Shown piece after piece: positions 60,171 through 64,000 of a stretch of 64,000 nucleotides of DNA (position 1 is its first letter; each line of letters starts with the position of its first letter). Under the pieces are notes generated by a model. The model was not told where the DNA came from, ran no database searches, and saw only the letters and a list, made by a program, of their open reading frames with translations. This stretch comes from Lactonifactor sp050944855. Its GTDB lineage: Bacteria > Bacillota > Clostridia > Lachnospirales > Lachnospiraceae. Location of the stretch: the NCBI GenBank assembly GCA_050944855.1, contig JBMNRU010000008.1:46034-110033 (forward strand), given 5' to 3'. The position numbers and the translations under genes are program-made.

Positions 60171-61328
60171 TTACTCATTCATTTCTGTATGCAAAATAAA
60201 ATCCAATTGTTCTTCTGTCAGCTCATATCCCAAATAATCTGCACAAAATTTTTTCACTTCACTTCTAATATCAATATCAGAAAAGATTTCCGGTTGTGTC
60301 AGAGATGCGGTCCACAGCATATAAAGCGGCTTTTCAAACGCATTTGGAGGCGCCCATCGATATAAACCGCAGGGTACTTTGTATACCCGGTGATTCTTCA
60401 CTGCACTGACACTGCTCCAATCCTGTCCTTCCAGCGTATTATTATAGAAATCGTCTGGTGTCACTTCATCAAAATTACTGATAAAAATAACCTCAGGATC
60501 ATAAGTCAGCACCTCTTCCATCGTAGGCGCACTGACCTCTGCTGGCAGTGTAATGTTCTGTCCCCCTTCTAATTCTGTAATACCAGGATTCATACCCGCT
60601 GCATAAATTGTCATTTCCGGTACTTTCTGAAAATGCAGAACTCTGGGCTTTTCCTCATCTGACAAAGCTGCGATCTCTTCCGATTTCGACTCAAAATATT
60701 TTTCTGTCTCTTCATACCATGTCAGAATTTCGTCCGCCCGATCCTTGCAACCAAGTGCATCGCCTAAAATACTAAGCAAGTTCTTTAGCCCTTCCATATC
60801 CTTAGCAGAAGACAACAAAACTACCGGTATACCCATTGCACGAAGCTGTTCTGCCTGATCCGTCTCTGTATCCCAGTTCAGCACCAGATCCACACCTGCT
60901 GCAGCGGCAGCTTCCACATTTATGCTATAATCATCTCCTGCAATTGTCGTATCCACATCCTCCAATTCCGGTGCCAGATCTTTTAAAATAGAAATTTCCC
61001 AACCGGAATAAGCACTGGGCGGTATGGTATAGATATTCTCCGCATTTCCCTGCAGGGCATATACCATATGCGGCAGAACCATAGCTCCAATTGCAATCTT
61101 CTTTGGATGAGCCGGTACTTCTACCTCTGTGCCGGTAGCATCAACTACGATTCTTGTTTCTTCTTCACCAGCCTGATTCTGCTCTTCTTCCTTACCTTCC
61201 TCTTCTGCTGCAGCATCTGCCTCTTCTGTCTCCGGTTTTACTTCTTTCGTTTCTCCGGTTCCACATCCGGCCAGCAGGCCGGCAGTCATCACTATGCTGA
61301 GTAATAATGCCAACATCTTTGTCTTCAT
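60171..61328 (-). CDS. ABC importer substrate-binding lipoprotein (FepB/BtuF class)
   Basis: 385 aa. A lipoprotein signal peptide ends in LLAGC (lipobox), followed by an acidic, Glu-rich linker (about residues 25-55). The class III binding fold follows: VVDATGTEVEVPAHPKKIAI, VLNWDTETDQAEQLRAMGIP and EVIFISNFDEVTPDDFY. The ligand, of iron-siderophore/tetrapyrrole type, cannot be specified. The start overlaps the NifD-like stop by ATGA, an unusually direct link between a nitrogenase-like protein and an importer. Confidence 0.93.
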   Translation of the reverse strand: MKTKMLALLLSIVMTAGLLAGCGTGETKEVKPETEEADAAAEEEGKEEEQNQAGEEETRIVVDATGTEVEVPAHPKKIAIGAMVLPHMVYALQGNAENIYTIPPSAYSGWEISILKDLAPELEDVDTTIAGDDYSINVEAAAAAGVDLVLNWDTETDQAEQLRAMGIPVVLLSSAKDMEGLKNLLSILGDALGCKDRADEILTWYEETEKYFESKSEEIAALSDEEKPRVLHFQKVPEMTIYAAGMNPGITELEGGQNITLPAEVSAPTMEEVLTYDPEVIFISNFDEVTPDDFYNNTLEGQDWSSVSAVKNHRVYKVPCGLYRWAPPNAFEKPLYMLWTASLTQPEIFSDIDIRSEVKKFCADYLGYELTEEQLDFILHTEMNE

Positions 61329-63076
61329 TTTATTTTCTCCTTTTTCATTTTTTCTATGGCAAACTCTTTGCCCGCAAATTCATTGCTGCCATAAGCAATT
61401 ATTCTTTTCAGCTGCCCATCTAACCAGGCTCCACCTTTTTTTCCAAATAATTCATAATCAACAGGGGGTTCTCTATTCCCCGACATGAACACCGGATCAG
61501 GAAGACAGATCCAATTTTTTTCTATTTTGTCTGCCTCTACAGCCCTTTTAAACACTGCATCACCTATAACCAGCTCTGCCCTCTGCAATAATTGCTCCAG
61601 TTCTTCCGGATTACTAAAACAGATAAGCTCTTCCTTGTCCTCTTCACTTTCATAAACCTCTTGATACCATTGTTTCATGGCCTGCAATGGGGTATAAACT
61701 GCCTGACAAATGTTCTGATATTCTCTTTCCTCCTGCAGATAACAAGCAATACCCTTAGTCACTACAGGATCCCCTATCAAAACAACCCTTCGCAAATCTG
61801 ACGCAGCAAATTCCTGTTGGGGAAATTTCCGCTTCTCCACTTTCTTTTTTCTCATCTTTCTCTGTATCTCTTTTTGCCAGGAATTCACCGCTTGTTCTCC
61901 TATGGGAAGCATCGTCAAATAAGGAATATCCAATTCCTCCTGCATCCACTTTGCCAGTGTAAATCCTTCTGCTGATACCACCCAGTTCATAGAAACACGT
62001 CCCCACTCAGAAAATCCGTCTGTCTCTTCTGGAAACAGGCACTGATATCCCTCTCTTTCCAGATGTTCTACTGTATATTTCCATTGATTCCGACCAACGC
62101 AATATAGAGAGTGTGCCCCCAGAATCCCTATTAATTTCGGTACTGCAGGTTCTTTCCTGATTCGCTGTTTCCCCAGCGTTAAATAAGCACCTGCAATTCC
62201 CTGCACTGCACTGTGAAACCCGTCAGACTTTAAAAACACACTGGAAATCCCCCGCTCCTGCAGTTCTTCACTGACCCTTTCATAATCAAAAGACAACAGG
62301 TGAGGAACCGCCGTACCCAACAAACAGCAAAGTTTTCCGTCAGCAGTCTCTTTTGCATCTGCTGCAATTCCTTCTAACACAATCTGCTCACACCCCATGG
62401 CCGCTTCCATATCATGGAATCTGGATTTACGCAGTCTATAGGCTTGTTTCCCATCAGCCCTTCCTATCATACAGCCGGTACATCCTCCTGGAGTGATCAA
62501 AAAATTATATGTATCCCAACTCTGCAGACATTCTGCAATCCCTGCAAAATCTGGCGGCACAGGCGGCAGTATAAGACTGTCCCCTTCTATCTTCCGTCCG
62601 GTTTCCGGTATAGAAAGCAGAATCTGCGACAAAGATTCTGCCGGTTTCTGATAACGGGACACCATAGGGCCACGATATAAGACCTTCACGGGCACCCTGT
62701 CCGGATTGTTTAGAGAACTCAGCAGTTCCTCCAACTCCATTCGGGTAATAACTTCCATACAGGAGACATATACAATCACCCCTCCTATTCCCGTCTTTTT
62801 CAGTACCTTTTCTAATTCTTTTTTTAGCCTTCTGCCGCCGGTTCCAAGAGCATACTCTGTGGGCGTCATACAGCAATAACAAAATTGATGTAGCTTTCCA
62901 AGATCTGCCGCCTGCAGATACAATGCCCGAACACAGGAAAGAGATCCCACGGCAACTAGCATCAAATCCGTCCGCTGAAAAATTCGTTTAGGAAGTGACA
63001 TCGTACAGCTGTTCTCATCCTGAAATATAACCGATTCTACACGACATCTTTTTTTCGCCTGTCTTCCTGTTTTCAT
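61325..63076 (-). CDS. Nitrogenase component 1-like protein (NifD/NifK family)
   Basis: 583 aa, unusually long for a stand-alone NifD-like protein. The N-terminal half has the component-1 pattern: GSLSCVRAL, then FCYCC, then YVSCMEVITRMELEELLSSL. TPGGCTGCMIG adds a CxxC. The C-terminal half has a second Rossmann-type domain (LIGILGAHSLYCVGRNQWKY) and a nucleotide-like VVLIGDPVVTKGIACYL. Start at 63076 overlaps the NifH-like stop (ATGA). It would accept electrons from the NifH-like ATPase. There is no NifK, NifE, NifN or NifB partner in view, so a homodimer or different reductive chemistry is likely. Confidence 0.85.
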   Translation of the reverse strand: MKTGRQAKKRCRVESVIFQDENSCTMSLPKRIFQRTDLMLVAVGSLSCVRALYLQAADLGKLHQFCYCCMTPTEYALGTGGRRLKKELEKVLKKTGIGGVIVYVSCMEVITRMELEELLSSLNNPDRVPVKVLYRGPMVSRYQKPAESLSQILLSIPETGRKIEGDSLILPPVPPDFAGIAECLQSWDTYNFLITPGGCTGCMIGRADGKQAYRLRKSRFHDMEAAMGCEQIVLEGIAADAKETADGKLCCLLGTAVPHLLSFDYERVSEELQERGISSVFLKSDGFHSAVQGIAGAYLTLGKQRIRKEPAVPKLIGILGAHSLYCVGRNQWKYTVEHLEREGYQCLFPEETDGFSEWGRVSMNWVVSAEGFTLAKWMQEELDIPYLTMLPIGEQAVNSWQKEIQRKMRKKKVEKRKFPQQEFAASDLRRVVLIGDPVVTKGIACYLQEEREYQNICQAVYTPLQAMKQWYQEVYESEEDKEELICFSNPEELEQLLQRAELVIGDAVFKRAVEADKIEKNWICLPDPVFMSGNREPPVDYELFGKKGGAWLDGQLKRIIAYGSNEFAGKEFAIEKMKKEKIK

Positions 63077-63888
63077 CTTTCTGTCCTTCCTTGCAGATTC
63101 TGTCTCCACTGTTCCAGTTCCTCTTCTGTACACGCATAAATACCGTTTTCTTCTCCCTGATTCTTAAGTCCTTCCCAGCTTAAAATTCTCTCTGCAAGCT
63201 TTTGAATCTCACCTGCTGGCTGACTTAGCGGACTCTGTTCTACAAATAGAACTCTCTGGTAATCACTTCGCCGAATCTCATCACTCTCTTTCAGCCTGCA
63301 AAGAATTTTCGTCCGCGTCATTTGAGCGAAACTTTCTGCCACCTGCAGATCCCAATCTCCTCTGCAACGATTCCAGATAAATCCTCCCATCAGATTTTTT
63401 TCATGCCCAAAATAATAGGACACTGCACTCAAAATATTGTTTGCTGCAAAAACGGACATAAAATCTGAAGAACTGACAATAAAAACCGCGTCCACAAAAT
63501 GTTTTCTCATGGGTACCGAGAAGCCGCCGCAAACCACATCTCCCAACACATCATAAAGGATTACATCCCAGTCCTCTTTCAGAACACCAAGCCTGTCCAA
63601 CTCAGCTTCCATCGCCGTGATTCCCATACCGGCACATCCCCTGCCAGCCCGCGGTCCTCCTGCCTCCACACACCAGACACCCGGTACGGTACCGGGAAAC
63701 ACATAATCTTCCCTTGTTCCTCCGTCTCCTAATACTTCCAATTGCTGCAGCACAGTAGGAATCCGCGCCTTAGTCAGACAACGTGTAGAATCAGCCTTTG
63801 GATCACAGCCGATATGAAGTACTTTCTTCCCCATCTGAGCCAACGCTGCTGAAACATTGGAAGCTACTGTAGACTTTGCAACACTCAT
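63073..63888 (-). CDS. NifH-like ATPase with degenerate P-loop (possibly 5'-truncated)
   Basis: About 271 aa. Strong NifH marks: GCDPKADST (switch region), the two [4Fe-4S] ligand cysteines in GRGCAGMGI and VLGDVVCGGFSVPMR, and a C-terminal half of normal length. But the N-terminus reads MSVAKSTVASN where family members have a GKGGIGKST P-loop: Lys-Ser-Thr remain and the glycines are gone. No ribosome binding site is seen before this ATG or the in-frame GTG at 63897, and the frame is blocked by TAG further up. Either the 5' end was lost by rearrangement or the ATPase is altered. The 3' end is coupled to the NifD-like gene. Confidence 0.75.
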   Translation of the reverse strand: MSVAKSTVASNVSAALAQMGKKVLHIGCDPKADSTRCLTKARIPTVLQQLEVLGDGGTREDYVFPGTVPGVWCVEAGGPRAGRGCAGMGITAMEAELDRLGVLKEDWDVILYDVLGDVVCGGFSVPMRKHFVDAVFIVSSSDFMSVFAANNILSAVSYYFGHEKNLMGGFIWNRCRGDWDLQVAESFAQMTRTKILCRLKESDEIRRSDYQRVLFVEQSPLSQPAGEIQKLAERILSWEGLKNQGEENGIYACTEEELEQWRQNLQGRTER

Positions 63889-64000
63889 CTGAATCACACA
63901 CAGGCAAAACGGATGTGACAGCTCCGGTTTCCCGTGTGTTTTCTATGTAACCGGTTGCCCGGAAGAAGTCGTCGTAATCTTCTTTCGAACAGCCTTTGAT
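63803..64000 (-). other. Open frame entering from the right edge, overlapping the NifH-like gene
   Basis: Reads IKGCSKEDYDDFFRATGYIE and continues about 45 more residues to a TGA at 63803, overlapping the NifH frame by 86 bp. The first 30 residues look protein-like and may be the tail of an upstream gene; the overlapped part is probably chance. No family recognised. Confidence 0.3.

Noticed and set aside
58319..63897. Dinitrogen-fixing nitrogenase locus
   Set aside because: Only one component-1 protein, no NifK/E/N/B, and a degenerate P-loop in the NifH-like protein.
1..64000. tRNA or rRNA genes and complete insertion sequences
   Set aside because: None recognised by eye on either strand; no transposase-like protein among the open frames.

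Overview
The window reads as chromosome of a strictly anaerobic, low-to-mid GC member of the Bacillota, most likely a gut Lachnospiraceae. Reasons: strong AGGAGG-type ribosome binding sites, sigma-A style promoters, the recO-era order, ECF S-components (one PanT-like), flavodoxin/ferredoxin (EFR1-type) proteins, a homodimeric glycyl-tRNA synthetase and a nitrogenase-like operon. Species cannot be fixed from the sequence alone. Most genes lie on the minus strand in short, tightly coupled operons.

Layout. 1-7.1 kb: 3' end of a sirohaem sulfite reductase subunit, then glyS, recO, era and an M16 metallopeptidase. 7.3-13 kb: ECF S-component, Nudix hydrolase, DNA repair enzymes (exoA, a hypoxanthine-DNA glycosylase), an alarmone-hydrolase-like HD protein, then threonine aldolase-coaX-panT. 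13-18.7 kb: coaBC, a nitroreductase/TetR cluster facing a flavodoxin gene, an EFR1 ferredoxin, a D-2-hydroxyacid dehydrogenase. 18.9-22 kb: a SARP/BTAD-type regulator next to a lone histidine ammonia-lyase, with the same 13-bp motif in both promoters. 22-29.7 kb: nth, a MecA-like class B PBP, AlkD-like protein, Ldh-type dehydrogenase, an AraC-type regulator and an AlbA_2-domain regulator whose promoter repeats a motif found in its own coding sequence.

30.03-37.83 kb is an integrative element inserted in the 3' end of rlmD. It is bounded by 12-bp core repeats (11/12 identical) with paired 9-bp arm sites just inside each end. It carries a tyrosine integrase, a lambda-like regulator pair, a second HTH regulator with three operators, a primase-helicase, an iteron-flanked A+T-rich candidate origin and small unknown genes. 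It has no capsid or conjugation genes, so it looks like a phage satellite or small mobilizable island. The displaced 3' end of rlmD survives as a decayed fragment at the left junction.

40.7-45.7 kb holds a type III-like restriction-modification locus (mod, res) with an extra third gene that looks like a PD-(D/E)XK nuclease plus zinc ribbon. 45.9-58.3 kb is housekeeping and transport: GDPD, DegV, MarR, two AEC carriers, PepD, a YfcC-type transporter, an EamA exporter preceded by a perfect 48-bp palindrome, a TetR regulator, RarA, a polysaccharide deacetylase and a LysR regulator. 58.3-64 kb is a five-gene operon joining a NifH-like ATPase, a NifD/K-like protein and a complete metal/siderophore/cobalamin-class ABC importer. 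It is a nitrogenase-like system of unknown reaction, and its NifH has lost the glycines of its Walker A motif.
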